From: Coprinellus micaceus
Taxonomy: Eukaryota; Basidiomycota; Agaricomycetes; Agaricales; Psathyrellaceae
Assembly (NCBI GenBank): GCA_951394405.1
Contig: OX596343.1
Span: 930,001-994,000, forward strand
DNA length: 64,000 nucleotides
Direction of reading: 5' to 3'
Under the pieces are notes generated by a model. That model made no database searches and had not been told where the DNA came from. It worked only from the letters and a program-made list of their open reading frames with translations. A program made the translations under genes and the position numbers. Position 1 is the first letter of the stretch; each line of letters begins with the position of its first letter. This document shows positions 28,660-40,822 of the stretch, one piece after another.

Positions 28660-29464
28660 TGTTATCACGGTAGGGTTATGTTACGACCTCGATGAGGGAG
28701 TTTGCATTGTCCGTCACTGGTTGGCTTCTTAGTTGTACTATCCCCCTATTCCTAATAGCTTCTGGGATGTTGTGTGGTTAGTCACATGTCTATTGGGCAA
28801 TAGTATGTTGCACTGGTATCAGACTTGCACATTCTTCTATGACATGTCAGGGGTCCACAGATACTCTCGGATGCTTACTAGTTGGTCGATCTTCTAGTCA
28901 AGTCCGGCTTACAGATGCTTCCTAGTTGGGCGATCTTCTAGGCAAGTCTGGTGTCGTCACATGGCAGGTTCACTACTAGGCAATAGTGGAGTGTGAAAGG
29001 TTCTCAGTGGCATTCACTGTCTCGGCTGTTATTTGTGATGCGAAGGGAGTCTTGTGGAGTTGCAGAAGTCTTGCAGGAGCTTATTGAATGGGAGAGCAGA
29101 GTGATGGAGTGGGCGAAAGGGGACTAGGATTAAAGTATAACAAGCTAAGCTACATCGGATAAACTATGGGGTCTTTATACTACTTTGGTGTGAGTCATGG
29201 GGTAGCTGTGTATGATGATATAATGAGGTCATAGTGGAGCGAGTGGAGTAAATAGTGGGGTGAGTGGAGTATTAGTGGAACGCATACTGCGCATGAGTCA
29301 GGGTAGCTGCGGGGTAGCTGCAGAGTTGTAGTAAACGCATACTGCACATGAGTCAGGGGTAGCTGTGGAGTTGTAATTACTATAAGTCATAAAAAGAGAA
29401 AAGGAGAAAAAGAATATGGTGGTCATGCATAGGTAGGAGGGGAGGTGTGAAGTGAAGCGTAACA
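28660..29464 (+). repeat. possible Ty3-type LTR, 805 bp
   Basis: The block begins TGTTATCACGG, ends GAAGCGTAACA, and so has the TGTTA..TAACA ends common in Ty3/gypsy LTRs. AAAAGGGAAGG directly upstream is a good polypurine tract. The interior contains two tandem duplications: GATGCTTMCTAGTTGG near 28870 and 28914, and CGCATACTGCRCATGAGTCAG near 29281 and 29335. No flanking duplication was seen and no partner LTR is in the window. Confidence 0.4.
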
Positions 29465-31575
29465 GGTTATCTCAAGTGCCCACTGGCACCCATTTCCAGC
29501 TCTTTAAAGCCCTTGCACCTTGTTTCAGGCCTTCCCCCAACATCTCCCTTCATTACATGTCATTCTATGAAAGAAGGACATGCCATATTTGCAGAGCATA
29601 CCCGCACCACATACCTGGCCCTTTTTTGGAGTGTTGCAGAAACATTGTGGATGCATGTTGGAAATTGGGAGATTCTGAGATCGCAAAGACAGCGCTGTCT
29701 GATCTTTCTAAACAATGCAAGAAAGGTAGTCCTTATAACAATTCAATCCAGCTCCCAGACCATTTTATGGTTATAAATTAATAATTGATTAGAGCTTGGA
29801 TCGCTTGGATCCTGAGGATGTGGAGACAATCACAGTCAGTGTCCAGGATATGGTTGAGTGCTTAGATGAGGCAGCGACCACGATCAGAGACCCTGCTGAT
29901 CACCCTGCACCATCCCATGGTAATACCATCCACACTGGAGCAAGAGGTCACCCTGCCATTGATATCAGACCTGAGGATCTTGCCTCCCTCCAACAAGGCA
30001 GGACTACCCATGTCAAGCTGGCTAGCATTTACAATTGCAGCACCAAGACTATCCAAAGAAGGCTATTGGATTATGGCCTTTCAGAATCTGGCCTGCCAGT
30101 TAGAACAAGGGTTGAAGTGGAGGATGGGACACTCATGGACATTTTCTGTGTGAGGAGCAGCAGTAATCTATCCAAGCTAACAGACGAGGAGCTGGATGAA
30201 GTCCTCCTACATATCTATTAGCAATTTCCAAGATTTGGGTGAAGAATGATTGATGGGTATCTTATGGCTATGGGAAAGAGAGTTCCAAGACAAAGAATAG
30301 CGGAACCTTTTGGCAGAGCTATAGGTCCACCTGAAGGTGTTTTTGGACACAATCAACCCATCAAGCATAGAGTGCATGATGCAGAGGGTCCTGGATCCCT
30401 ATGGCACCATGACAGGCAGCATGATAATTGTTTCCATTCAACATCTCAATCTCAGCAATTAGCTAACACAAGATACAGGGCTCCAACGATACAACATCAT
30501 CTTTCATGGCTTTATTGACAGTTTCTCAAGGCTGGTGGTTGGGATGAGAGCCAGCACAAACAATCAGGCAGCCACAGTGTTGCTATTATTTGAAGAGATC
30601 ACCAGGGTCTTTGGTTATCCCAGTCAGGTGAGGGGAGATTACAGTATGGAGAATATCTTAGTTGCTGCTGCAATGAATGAAGTTCGTGGGAGGGGTCGAG
30701 GATCATACATCTGGGGAAAGTGAGTTTTTAAAACATACTGACAGCCTTTCCAGCTAAGTGACATGGTTACTCTCACTTAGGTCTGTCCATAATATCCAAA
30801 TCAAGTGTTTATGGGTCGATGTCACATTTGGGTTTGGAGGAAAGTGGAAAACCTTCTTCCAGGAGTTGGAGTCCAGGGAAGGTTTGGACCCAGACAATCC
30901 ATCTCATCTCTGGTTACTTCATTACCTCTTCCTGGATGATATCAACTGAGACATTGAGGACTGGGTGGCCTTTTGGAATAATCATAGTGTAGGCTGACAA
31001 GGAAGCCGCAACATGACACCCAACAACATGTATCACCAAGGAATACTAGAGAGGGGTGTGAGAGCATTTTATCTGGAGAGGCACTTGGATTGGCGGTTGG
31101 ACAAGGAAGACATTGGGGGCTTGGATGATCCCATCAAAGGGGGCCTGGATGGCTATGGGATCAATTGGAATAACCTGGACAATCGGTGCATTCAAGCTCA
31201 TTATGCAGAGCACAATGGTGATAGAGAGAGGGAGGAGGGAGGTCAAAATCCTTTTGGAATGCAAATCCCACACCACCTATCACATGTTGGGGTCAAAGAC
31301 CTGGACTGCCCATTTGACAAAGACATGAAGCAGTTATTTACAGTGAAAATTCAAAGCTTACCAGAATATGGCAGTGTTGACATGTACTCCTGCTGGATCC
31401 TACAAATGCAGGCATTGGGGATTGTGGGAGAGATGTTTGAGGATGGGGCAGATGAGGAGGGTGGTTTGTATCATGATGGTGAAGATTGGGAGGCTATAGA
31501 TGGCTTCAATACCAGCCAAGGGCCAATGGAATACATTGGTGATGATCTACTGGAGTATATAGATCCAGAATAAAC
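29465..31575 (+). pseudogene. DDE integrase-core transposase pseudogene
   Basis: In order: an N-terminal helical part; a helix-turn-helix (VKLASIYNCSTKTIQRRLLD) at about 30016-30080; a QFPRFG..RMIDGYLMAMGKRVPRQRI linker broken by two stop codons (about 30219 and 30238); the integrase core with LWHHDRQHD; then, after a frameshift, NIIFHGFIDSFSRLVVGMRA, QVRGDYSMENILVAA and RGSYIWGK. After an intron come SVHNIQIKCLWVDVTFGFGG and LWLLHYLFLDDIN. A last open frame (31013-31575) has the family's C-terminal tail. Relatives have IERLW where this copy has IKCLW, so the catalytic Glu is lost. It is dead by several independent lesions. The family is a widespread fungal rve-like transposase; I do not assign a superfamily name. 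Confidence 0.7.
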
Positions 31576-32203
31576 TCATTAGCCTTCCCTCTAGCCTTCC
31601 AGAACTGTGTATCTGCCTCTCTAGTCCTCCAGGGGGATGTTTGTTCACACAATAGGTGTAGCCTCTGTGCTAACCTGGCCAAGCACAAGACACAGCACAT
31701 TGAGGTGTCTTCAAGTTCACTGTGTATGACCGGTGGATTTGAGCAGGTAAAATCCACCATCCACCTTGCCGCTCAGCAAGCCATTGTAGTGTTGAACACA
31801 ATTATCATGAGAAGGGCAACTGAGATCCAGAATGTCTAAAACAAGAGGGCAAGAGCCCCACAAAGCCAAATGCTAAAATTCAGCGGCACCAAGAACACAA
31901 ACATTTGCCTCTTGAGTGGATGTGCTTGGGGCGACTCATCAATGTGAAGAATGGCGAATGCTGCAATGATCAGTGGGGGGTATGGGGATTTGGGGGGACA
32001 CTGTCGCACATGTACTCAGCACGATAGATGTGCGGTGTTAGCTCATGTAGAAAGCACCCCAAAGTGAACAAGACCCAATATAGTATTGAATGTCGTTCGG
32101 TATGGTAGTGGTAAGAGCTAGAGGGACACGGTAGGCGTGGCCCTCAGTAATGTGATGTGATGACTAATGATCAAAATGGGAAATAGGGGTGATCCCTGTT
32201 ACA
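31576..32203 (-). repeat. Ty3/gypsy 3' LTR region (minus strand, LTR starts at 32203)
   Basis: On the minus strand the sequence runs through a polypurine tract, GGAGGGGGAGAG, and then begins TGTAACAGGGATCACCCC. This is how a Ty3 3' LTR starts. The far end of the LTR is not clear, so the left coordinate is only a limit. A TATATATATATA run lies just inside the element at about 32254. Confidence 0.5.
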
Positions 32204-35200
32204 CTCTCCCCCTCCGGCTTGGAACAAGACGTAGGGCTCGAGTAAAGTATGGTAGGTATATATATATATGTTAACAGTGAAAAGAAAAATTTTCAAGACA
32301 AACGGCGAACGGCGACGAGCATTACAACAGTTGATAGTGCAACAAGATAAGGAGAGACAGAGGCGAGTCTTCTTTGTGTCCCAATGGACGAAGGGTGACG
32401 GGACCAGGAAGAGGACGGAGATGAAACCGAAACCAAATAAGCAAGTCGCAGAGAGAATTGATGATTGTGTGATATGAGGGACAAGTCCAACGATGAGGTG
32501 GGGCTGTAAGTGCCTGTGGAGACGCCCATTTACGCATTTGTCATGGTCGTGTCAGTCATTTTCACATCCGCCGATTGAGTGAGATGGGGTGCCATCGCCT
32601 CTACGCCGGCTCCCACAAACCCACAGCGGTGTACTCGCCAATTTTGGCAGACAGCTGGGGTTTCAGGGAGTCAGGGCATCGAGGCAGATGATAATTGTAT
32701 CACTTGTCCTCCTTAATGATTGGGATTTGGTGGTTGATTTTGCGCAGAGGCGGTTTCTTCAACCCACTCCCTCCCCATCTATCTGCGAGGACCCTGGACC
32801 ACACCTCCTTTAACCTAGGTATGTCCGCTTGTGTCAAGTCATCGTTCATTGACGCTTGTAGTTCGGCGGCTTCCTCAGAATTTGCAAACTCCTCAAGCAT
32901 CTCCTTGAATTGTTCTGTGAACTCCAGGTTGTCCACTGCAGGGCGTATTTTTGTTTTTTGTTTAGTGTGTACCGCCGGATCAGGGTACCGCTTCTGAGTG
33001 AACTCCTTGACGACTTTGTCCACCATCTGGTGAACATGAGGAGGCTGTGATACCCTTCCCACATGGTCACCTGAACAGCAGGCATCATTGTCAGGCACTT
33101 TGTGCACAGTGACTCTGGGTTTAGGAGGCTTGGGAGGCTAGGGAGGGGGAATAGGCGCCGGTTTACAAGCCAGGCACCTCTTCCCCTTGCAGCAGTCCTC
33201 ATCATCAATGACATCCTCCACGTATGCATTTCTCCGTCCCCACTTATTGGGGTCATTCTTCTTGACATGGTCAAATACCCCAGCAGCCACCTCAGTGGGG
33301 ACTTGCTCCCCCTCAGACTGAGTCCTGCCTGGAAGTCATTCCTTGTTCGAAGGTCGCTGATGATGCATCGACACCCGTCGTACCATAGGCACTGTCTTGT
33401 CAGTCTCCCTTCTCACAGGAATAACTTGTCCATCAGGGAGGACAATCGCTTCACGGCCGAAGTCGACAGCCAACCCATGCTTGTGCATGAATGGGGTGCC
33501 AATGACGGTGTCGTACTTTGCGACATTCGTGATGTCGAGGTAGTAGTCCTTCTCAGTAATTGGGCCAACCACAACATTCAATCAGGTGCCTCAGCTAATC
33601 TGAGAACGACTACCTACCATGCCCAATTGTAATGCCACTGGTGTGGATAATACACAGGTTCATAGATTAGCAACCTCAGCGAAGGCTGGCGTCACTGAAT
33701 CCATCGAGCACCCTGAGTTGAATAGTGTGAGTGCTCTCTGACCATTTATTTTTATCTCAGCAACAAGGCAAGCCTTCTGCTCGCTTGTCTGCACAGGTCT
33801 TTCCATGGTCGTAAGGGGCTCCATGCCTCGCATGTACTCCATGGGAGCCCCATCAAGGTTGTCACCGAAGTCTTGTATAAGACCCATGTGATCTTCCTCC
33901 TGGAAATCCCTTGTGTTCTGCACCGAACCATTCATAGGCTTTGTCGTTGAATGGCTCATCATCGGACCCCTCAGGTTCCTCAGTATGACCCCCTTCATCG
34001 TCATCGCCCATGAATGCAATCCCTGCTTCACCCTCATTGTGGATTTCATTGTGACCACCCGATTGGCCCCCACCCTCCTCTTCCTCATCGTCATGTATCG
34101 CTCTGAAACACACAATCTGAGGTCGGGAGGACGATTGGCCTTTCTTTGGACAGTCAGCCATACAGTGACCAGGTTGGCCACAGGAGTAGCAATTACCTGA
34201 GCTAGTACTCAGTCGGTTGCCCCCCACAGCTGGTCTACCTGTCGGCCTAGGAATCTCTTTGGAATCTGGGGCTGTATGGAGGTATCTCTCATTCTCTCGT
34301 TTCGCATCTGCACAGTCGCAAACTAATTAGTTCTGCTCCCGCCCAGTACACTCTGCGGAGTACTGAGTCTTGAACACTCTGCCCTCAGTAGCTTTGACAG
34401 GCACGAAGCGAGAGCTGCCCATATAGGCTGCTCTTACTGGTGTCTCTCGAGCTTTTGACTGCTGTAGAATATGGGCCTGTTTCTCATACTGGAACCCAAC
34501 ACGTAGTATTGTGTGAGGGTCATAGTACCAGGGATCAATACCATGTTCAGCAATGTACGTCCTCATATTCCAAGGGAGACTGTTGAAAAGATGTTTCACG
34601 AAGTTAGAGTCTGATGGAGGCTGCACCAATTCATTGTGTTTATTACACAACTCCTGGTAGTACTCCATTATACCCTCAGTCTTGGTGAGTCTATACCTCA
34701 CCGCCTTGTACTCAGCTTCACGATCCTCCAATAGACGGGGATGAATGAAGTGATTGTACATCACGATCAGTATATCCTCATATCCCCAGATGCCAACGCC
34801 CCTGATCCTATCCTTGAGGACATTGTTGTTATACCAACTGAGTGCCTCCCCCAACAACAACTGCTTAAGGACAGACATGCGGGTACCATTGTGTACATCC
34901 CCAGTGAGCCAGTTGTTTGCGAAGTAGTTCAGTTGGCCTAATAACCACTGCATGAAACATCCTGAATCTTCCTCCCCCATGTACTTATTGTCCATTGGGG
35001 AAGGAGTCTTGGGAGGTTGCATCTTGCCATCGGGCCCCACCGCTCCCTGTACCATGACAGAGAGCTCCAATCTCACCAGGTTGATGATCTTGGTATGTCT
35101 CTGCTCAAGGAACAAGGCCTCGGAAGAATTATCACCAGCAAGTTCACGTGCCAGAGATTGATGCCCATTACATCAGGCCGCGGAGGGCCAGATGATAAGC

Positions 35201-35255
35201 GCAGATCTGGGCTTACCTGACGCATCAGAGCCATCATTTCCCTTGAGTAGGACAA
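32204..35255 (-). pseudogene. Ty3/gypsy retrotransposon gag-protease remnant
   Basis: Reading the minus strand from 35255: a gag capsid region (34327-35115) with YMGEEDSGCFMQWLLGQLNY and MEYYQELCNKHNELVQPP; a zinc knuckle CYSCGQPGHCMADC (about 34180); and an acidic linker. An aspartic protease follows with INGQRALTLFNSGCSMDSVT (about 33690-33750) and, in a shifted frame, YDTVIGTPFMHKHGLAVDFG. The start of the region before RT comes next (about 32600-32810: KINHQIPIIKEDK, then LPRCPDSLKP) with in-frame stops. RT, RNase H and integrase are absent; the reading jumps to the polypurine tract. The protease motif has Asn in place of the catalytic Asp (FNSG for FDSG). The element is clearly dead. Confidence 0.75.
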
Positions 35256-36410
35256 GGGCTTATCTGCGGTTATATGCGATGATAGACCTGGTAGATCTGG
35301 CGGAACACTTGGATTTGCTGACCTTCAGCCGTCTGCGTCATGGGATGTCTGCAGGGAATCCTGTGAAATGACTCGATCGCTATCCGATTGACCGCAATAG
35401 ATAAAGGGTTCGGGATGGCTGTGAGTGATCGGACCGTGTGTTCGCGTGAACTAGATACCTACCGGTTTGTGTCGTGACGGTTTCCAGGTTCCAAGTACCT
35501 GTATAGCTGGCATCTTGGTTTCATTTGTCAGTATTTCGTAGGCGCAGCACACTGCTTATGACGATTGCGGGGAACGGACACTGATGCTGCTGATTAGACG
35601 CCCGACCTTAGAAACTTATACATACATACATACATACATACCGCAAGCTGCAACTTCCTCCTTGATGTCAGTGGAGTCGCGTCGTTCGCAGCTGGCTCCC
35701 ATGGCGTCGAATCCATGGTGCGAGCTCGTGGCTGGGCAAGGGTGTTCTCCAGAAAGTCGATGACGGTCGGAGATGTTGGCGATGTTCACGGGATGATTTG
35801 GTGGTGAGGCAGCGAGCACTCACCAGTCACTGTAATGGTATAGAGAGCCTTGACTCCGAGCTCGAGTCTGTACTCTCGAGCCAAACCTTATACCTTGGGA
35901 GCCGAGGTCCCATGTCCCCGTTTCGCGGCGCCCCCGCCCACCCAACCAAGTACATTGACACCACGAACCTGGAAATGGCATTACTACTCCGACTACGACA
36001 GAAGGCCCCGGCATGATGGTTGGCCCCAAGTTTATTGCTTACTTGCGGCGAGCGATGCATTATTGGGTTGGTCGTAATGGACTTTACACTGGCTTACCCA
36101 CAGGCCGCAAAAGTGACTGGCAGGTACACATGGATAGCCACACAAACGATGTACAGTAGCCCTCTTTCTCAATCCCGTGGACCACAGCACCGGAATGGCT
36201 GACCCAATGTTGGCCCGATGTGCTTGGAAGGCTGTAAATAATCAGTCCATGTATTGTACTGATTGGTTGGGGTAATAGGCCTTCCCCGCTGAAATGTCAG
36301 ACGGCAGGGAACGTGAACTGCAAGGGCTGACATGTCTGTCAGGCTGCTGTAGTTTGCACAGCTGGTATGAGATGGCAGATCTGGCGGGTCCTTGGATCCT
36401 ATGAAGGATG
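35256..36410. other. no gene recognised; (CATA)n microsatellite
   Basis: About 1.15 kb without convincing coding sequence. A short CATA microsatellite of six to seven units lies at about 35615-35641. Short overlapping frames near 35800-36080 exist on both strands with no family signal. Confidence 0.45.
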
Positions 36411-36579
36411 TTAAGGCCCCATTCGGCTACTCTGTGCAATAGCCCGTACAGCCAAAATTTGGCGGTGTTACGGGATCCGCTCTGGCCTCGCACTGGGCTT
36501 GAGCCCGTAGATCCATCCCGTAACCCCGCCAAATTTTGGCCGTACGGGTGTAGCCCAGAGTTGCCGAATGGGGCCTTAA
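36411..36579. mobile_element. foldback MITE with TTAA ends, 169 bp
   Basis: TTAA at 36411-36414 and at 36576-36579 flanks a nearly complete foldback. The left arm begins GGCCCCATTCGGCTACTCTG and the right arm read inward begins GGCCCCATTCGGCAACTCTG. Both arms continue through CCCGTAC, CCAAAATTTGGCGG and GTTACGGGAT. The central loop is about 30 bp. The TTAA target fits piggyBac-like transposition, and the GGCCCCATTCGG ends also recall PIF/Harbinger MITEs. No coding capacity. Confidence 0.8.
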
Positions 36580-38813
36580 GCTGTGCTATCATAGATCCCT
36601 GGGGAATCCGTACCTTCGTTGAGGGGACCGCGCCCCTCCTATTGCCGCGCCGGAAATCGTTGAGACTTCCCAAATCGTCCTTTGACACGCCTCCAGCGGG
36701 CTGAGAGATCACTGACCATTATGAACAAGGTCCCTTCACAGCTGTGCAATGGCCGGGTAGATATGCGCGGCTACACCTCCGACGCTCGCACCCTTCATGA
36801 CACTAGGTGTTGGGCTCCTGGACGCGACCTTCATCGTAAGGTTGGTCTCGCCTGTCCACCTACCAAGCCATCTTCTGTGCCCATATGTATGCATTATGAC
36901 GACTGAACGCTATTCTACTTGCTCGACCTGGCCACACTTGGCAGGCTGAAAGTTCCGTTTTGTTGGTCCATGTTCAGTTTAGTCATAACCGATGCTTCCT
37001 TCGACTCCATCCCCCCGTATTGGATGTACGATGACGAGGGTAGGAAGCTGGAAAAAACGACCTATTTATTGGGCGAGCAGTTCTCCAGTTGGTAGGACAC
37101 AGGACACGATAATTGGAAAAAGGATGCCATTGGTACATAGTTGAAACTTGATGTAGAGAGATCTCTTTAGCTACTAGCTACTACATGGTTACAATGCTTT
37201 GGCAGTTGAAGTTCACCACCCTGAGCCAAAAGCCATCGCGGTACTACTGTTCATCGGTGGTGACTTCAGGGGGGAGGTATGAACGGGAAGTCGATCTCAT
37301 CAAACGTCTGCACCAAGGTTAGCATTGGTATTGAAAATGGGCTGTGGGCCAAGAATAGGGCAAGCAACGTGCTCACCTAGTGGGGGCGTATGCGAGGCTG
37401 GTGTCGAGGTGACTAGAATTATAGGGATGTTTATCTCAGGTAGAGGGGGCAATGGAAGGGAATTGAGGACGTGCCACGTTCTGGACGATTCTCCTGTGCA
37501 AACGGAGGAGATCGTATCCACCGTTCATGGATTTGACGTCAGCTGGGTTCCCGGGGGGAGGGCTGACGGGTTACTCACCAGAGGGATGAGAATTGGTCTA
37601 GGGCGTGGGTCAGTGATGTGAGGTTGATCGGGATTTGCGGAAGGTGGCGCAGTCGCGGAAGCTAGGGAGAAGCAAGGAAGTCAGAGTAGGAGTAAAGAAA
37701 TGTACGCCCGACAGCTCAACCTTATATAGCGTTTAGTCTTGAGCGGAGGTCACACACCCACGCCACGTACTCGAGTACGGGCAGTGCAGATCTGTCTCCG
37801 AATCCGTTGTGGCAGCTCCACCGTCCTTGGAAAACCAAGGGTCTGGAAACCGCATTGGGGACCTTGAGTCTGTGCGATTGGTGCAGGAGGTCGGGTCGAG
37901 AAGAGTTCAGAGGGAGGTGCCATCCTGAGCATACGAGCGAACCGAGTGGTTGAAGGACTTGGGTGTCAATGACCGTGTGTCCATAAGCGCCCGTGGTGCA
38001 CTTGGGGGGCTTTGTACTTGCCCCGTTCCTTGGAGATGTCCTCAAGTTGGAAGAGGACTCCGTTGGTCCGACCGAAGGCGAGAGTCTGGACCGAGCTGAA
38101 GAACTATGCCCGTCCGCACAGCCAAGAAAAGATGGGACTCTCTACCCTTGCCCGAGAAGGCGTATTGGTCGTCGACAACGCCAACCTCTCACCGAAGCCT
38201 GTGGTTGGGACAGGCGTGAAGAGCATGCGCGGGTGGGTAGATTGGGCCACCGTAGGCTGTCCTGCAGGGAGTCAGAGGTAGCCGAGGATGCTTGTCTGGC
38301 GCTTGCCCCTCGCAGGCAACCGCATGCTGAAACTTGATTGTTGGAGGGCGGTCTTGGACAGTCGCAACTCGCAGTAGCATTGGGTGGGGGATCTGCGTCT
38401 TGGAATGGTTTTATTTCGGCCAAGCGAGCCCAGCAACCGAAGCAAGACCTGGTAATGATGCAAGCCCCGCATATTCATGGGGCACAGGCGCAGAACTTTA
38501 CCTTAGAGCCTCGAGTTATTTGACGCGCCCTCAACCCGAACGACACAGCCGCTTGCTGTGAATTCCTGCACCCCCCTCACAGCAGATATTCAGCGCGGGA
38601 GACAACGATTCGGGGCAGGATCAGGAATAACGGAATAACCCAGCCTCCTTTTTGAATGGGTTAAGGGGAGGAGAAGAGAGGTGTGCATGGGATGCCCATA
38701 AATACCAAGGTAGATGAGGCTTTGTCCCCACCACATATTTCGCGTCGCTTTCAAGCTGTTCTTTATCTTACCTCATTCGCCGTGCCTCCATCACCTCAAA
38801 CCCTCTGCTCACT
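36580..38813. other. about 2.2 kb without a convincing gene
   Basis: Frames of 60-115 codons occur, the most regular at 37325-37621 and 37993-38337 on the plus strand. None shows a domain, conserved motif or plausible splice pattern. I cannot support a gene here. Confidence 0.4.
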
Positions 38814-39488
38814 ATGCCCAAATTTGTCTCACCTCGCGTACAGGCTCCTCTCGGCACCCGAACGGGTGCCAGCAGGCGAGGAGCCCTCATCGACCGACCG
38901 GCACCCAACCGAAATGAAGGCATGCTTCCCGCCATTCTTGAATTTCTGAGTGCGTTCCGTGCCCTATTGATCAGTCGAATTCTGCAATAACATCAAAACG
39001 TCTGAAGAAGAGTCCAATGAACCATCTGCCCGAGCTCGAAGGCAACTGCGACGGGAGGCTCATCGGTACGTGCTGCTGGAGCTAGCCAGAGCTAAAACTC
39101 ATTGAAGTTCGCGTTGTCCAACAGGGCAACTTTGGAGGACCGCAAAGCAGAGGAGGAGATGGAAAGAAAGGCTGCCGAACTCACAAGCAAGGTTCGCGAC
39201 TTGGAAGGGAATAACGCCGCTTTCCAAGATCAATTGCAAGTGGTGACGGCGGAGAAGGATCGCCTTGCAGCACGAGTTCCAGTCCTTGAAGATCGTGCAG
39301 ATACCAACGCCAGGCTCAATATAGAGCACTGGGAGGCATGGGTTGAAGCTCAGAAGGAGATAGAGCGCCTTTGGGATGCCTTGGAAACGGGAGAATTATC
39401 AGAATTCCCAGGAGGTTACAGTGAGGCGCGAAAACTGAGGCCAGTGAAGCAACGGCTCACTAATAATAGATCAGAAATTTGCGGGTGA
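38814..39488 (+). CDS. small coiled-coil protein, three exons (paralogue of 58812-59432)
   Basis: Function unknown. Exon 1 (38814 to about 38950) gives MPKFVSPRVQ and RRGALIDRPAPN. Exon 2 (about 38998-39065) gives ESNEPSARARRQLRREAHR and ends at a GTACGT donor. Exon 3 (about 39123-39488) is a heptad-rich coiled coil (KVRDLEGNNAAFQDQLQVVT, then EHWEAWVEAQKEIERLWDAL) ending LETGELSEFPGGYSEARKLR plus a tail. The gene at 58812-59432 has the same exons, intron positions and sequence order, which supports both as real genes. It is convergent with the Ssn6 pseudogene at 40823-42420, as its paralogue is with the other Ssn6 copy. The exon 1/2 border is uncertain. Confidence 0.65.
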
Positions 39489-40822
39489 CTGACATGTACT
39501 GGCTCACCTTTCCACCCATGTTGTACTCATTTGCCTGTACATACTATGCTCTAATCGACGGCCTGTTAATGTTCAGGATAAGGGGGTCAGTTCTACGGCT
39601 CTTGTCACTGGTGTCCCTGTGTTGGAGGCCATGGGGAGTTGGACCTTCATAGGTGGGCACTACGTACTCAGCATCTGGGTAGCATACAAGATGGAGGGGG
39701 CTTACCGCTTCAACAGAGTGAGGAATCACTCTGCTTGTGGATGCTGCAGGAGCCCAATAGGAAGGGAGAAGGCGAAAGCGTATAGGAATACGACGTATGC
39801 AGGTGGTGGATAACGGTGGGTCAGTCGAACGATTGGAAGGCGAAGGCGTAGAGACATAGGCGTAAGGCGTGAAACGGCACGAAAGAAGAAATGAAATACT
39901 ACGTTGTCGGTACGTTAAGATAGTCGATGACGAAAATTCAGTCAAGCAGGCAAAATAGATAAAGAGGCCACGGCACAGAGGCATAGGCGAGATGTGAAAC
40001 AGGGATGAAACAAGAAACGAAATACCCCGTTGAACAAATGGTCCAATGCCTCCTATTCTTATGGCCCCTCCTTCTCCATCGGCGGGCTCGATGTGTGCGT
40101 ATGCTTGCTCGGCGGGGTCCTCGATATTCCCCTCATTTCCGTCCTTGAGCGCTTACTGTCGTCGTACTCGTCGCCGATAGAGCTTTTGCACAGCTCCAGT
40201 TGGGCAGCCTGGGTTGAAGAGGATGTGCGACGGAGGTGGCTTCAGACAGAGTCGCGATGGGATGGAGGAGGACAAGGTGAAGGCTCGGGAGGGCACTGTT
40301 GCATGCCTGTAGGCGAGATGGCGAGAGATTGAGCAGGGTGTTCAGGTGCAGGGACAGTGGTCGTGGGGAGGAGCGTGGCGGTAGTGCTGCTGGGAAAGGC
40401 CCATGAGAGTTTCGACCCCTTCGTCGTAATCCTCGTTGGTCGAGCGTAACGGGGCGAAGGTCAGAGATGGGCGGCGGTTGAGCAGGGCGCACCTCCGAGG
40501 CAGGCTCCGGTGAGCCCTTGAACGACGAGTAAGGCGCACGCTTGAAGCTGTTACGCGTTCGTCGGGAGAGTTGGGGCCGTTCGGTATGACATGAGGAGGA
40601 CACATCATCTTCTCGGAGGGAGAGATTGAGTGGGTTCGGTCGTAAAACCGCCCCGCCTGTACACAATTGAACCGTGTTGTTGTAGCTGCTCTGGCTTTGG
40701 CGTCTCGATCCACCACTGTCGTCCTTCTGCTTGCTGGCGTTCCCCCTCTTTCTCGCATTCGGATCCTGGATGATCGGCGTCGACAACTGCGAAAGATGAC
40801 CCGGAGGAAAATTTGCGTAGCA
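39489..40822. other. convergent intergenic region, no gene supported
   Basis: Frames on the minus strand (40133-40786, 40342-40758) are probably degraded 3' sequence of the Ssn6 pseudogene that follows, since they continue in its direction and are Pro/Ser/Arg-rich. Nothing else is recognisable. Confidence 0.4.

Noticed and set aside
37325..37621. 98-codon plus-strand frame
   Set aside because: No recognised motif, no intron evidence and no neighbour support.
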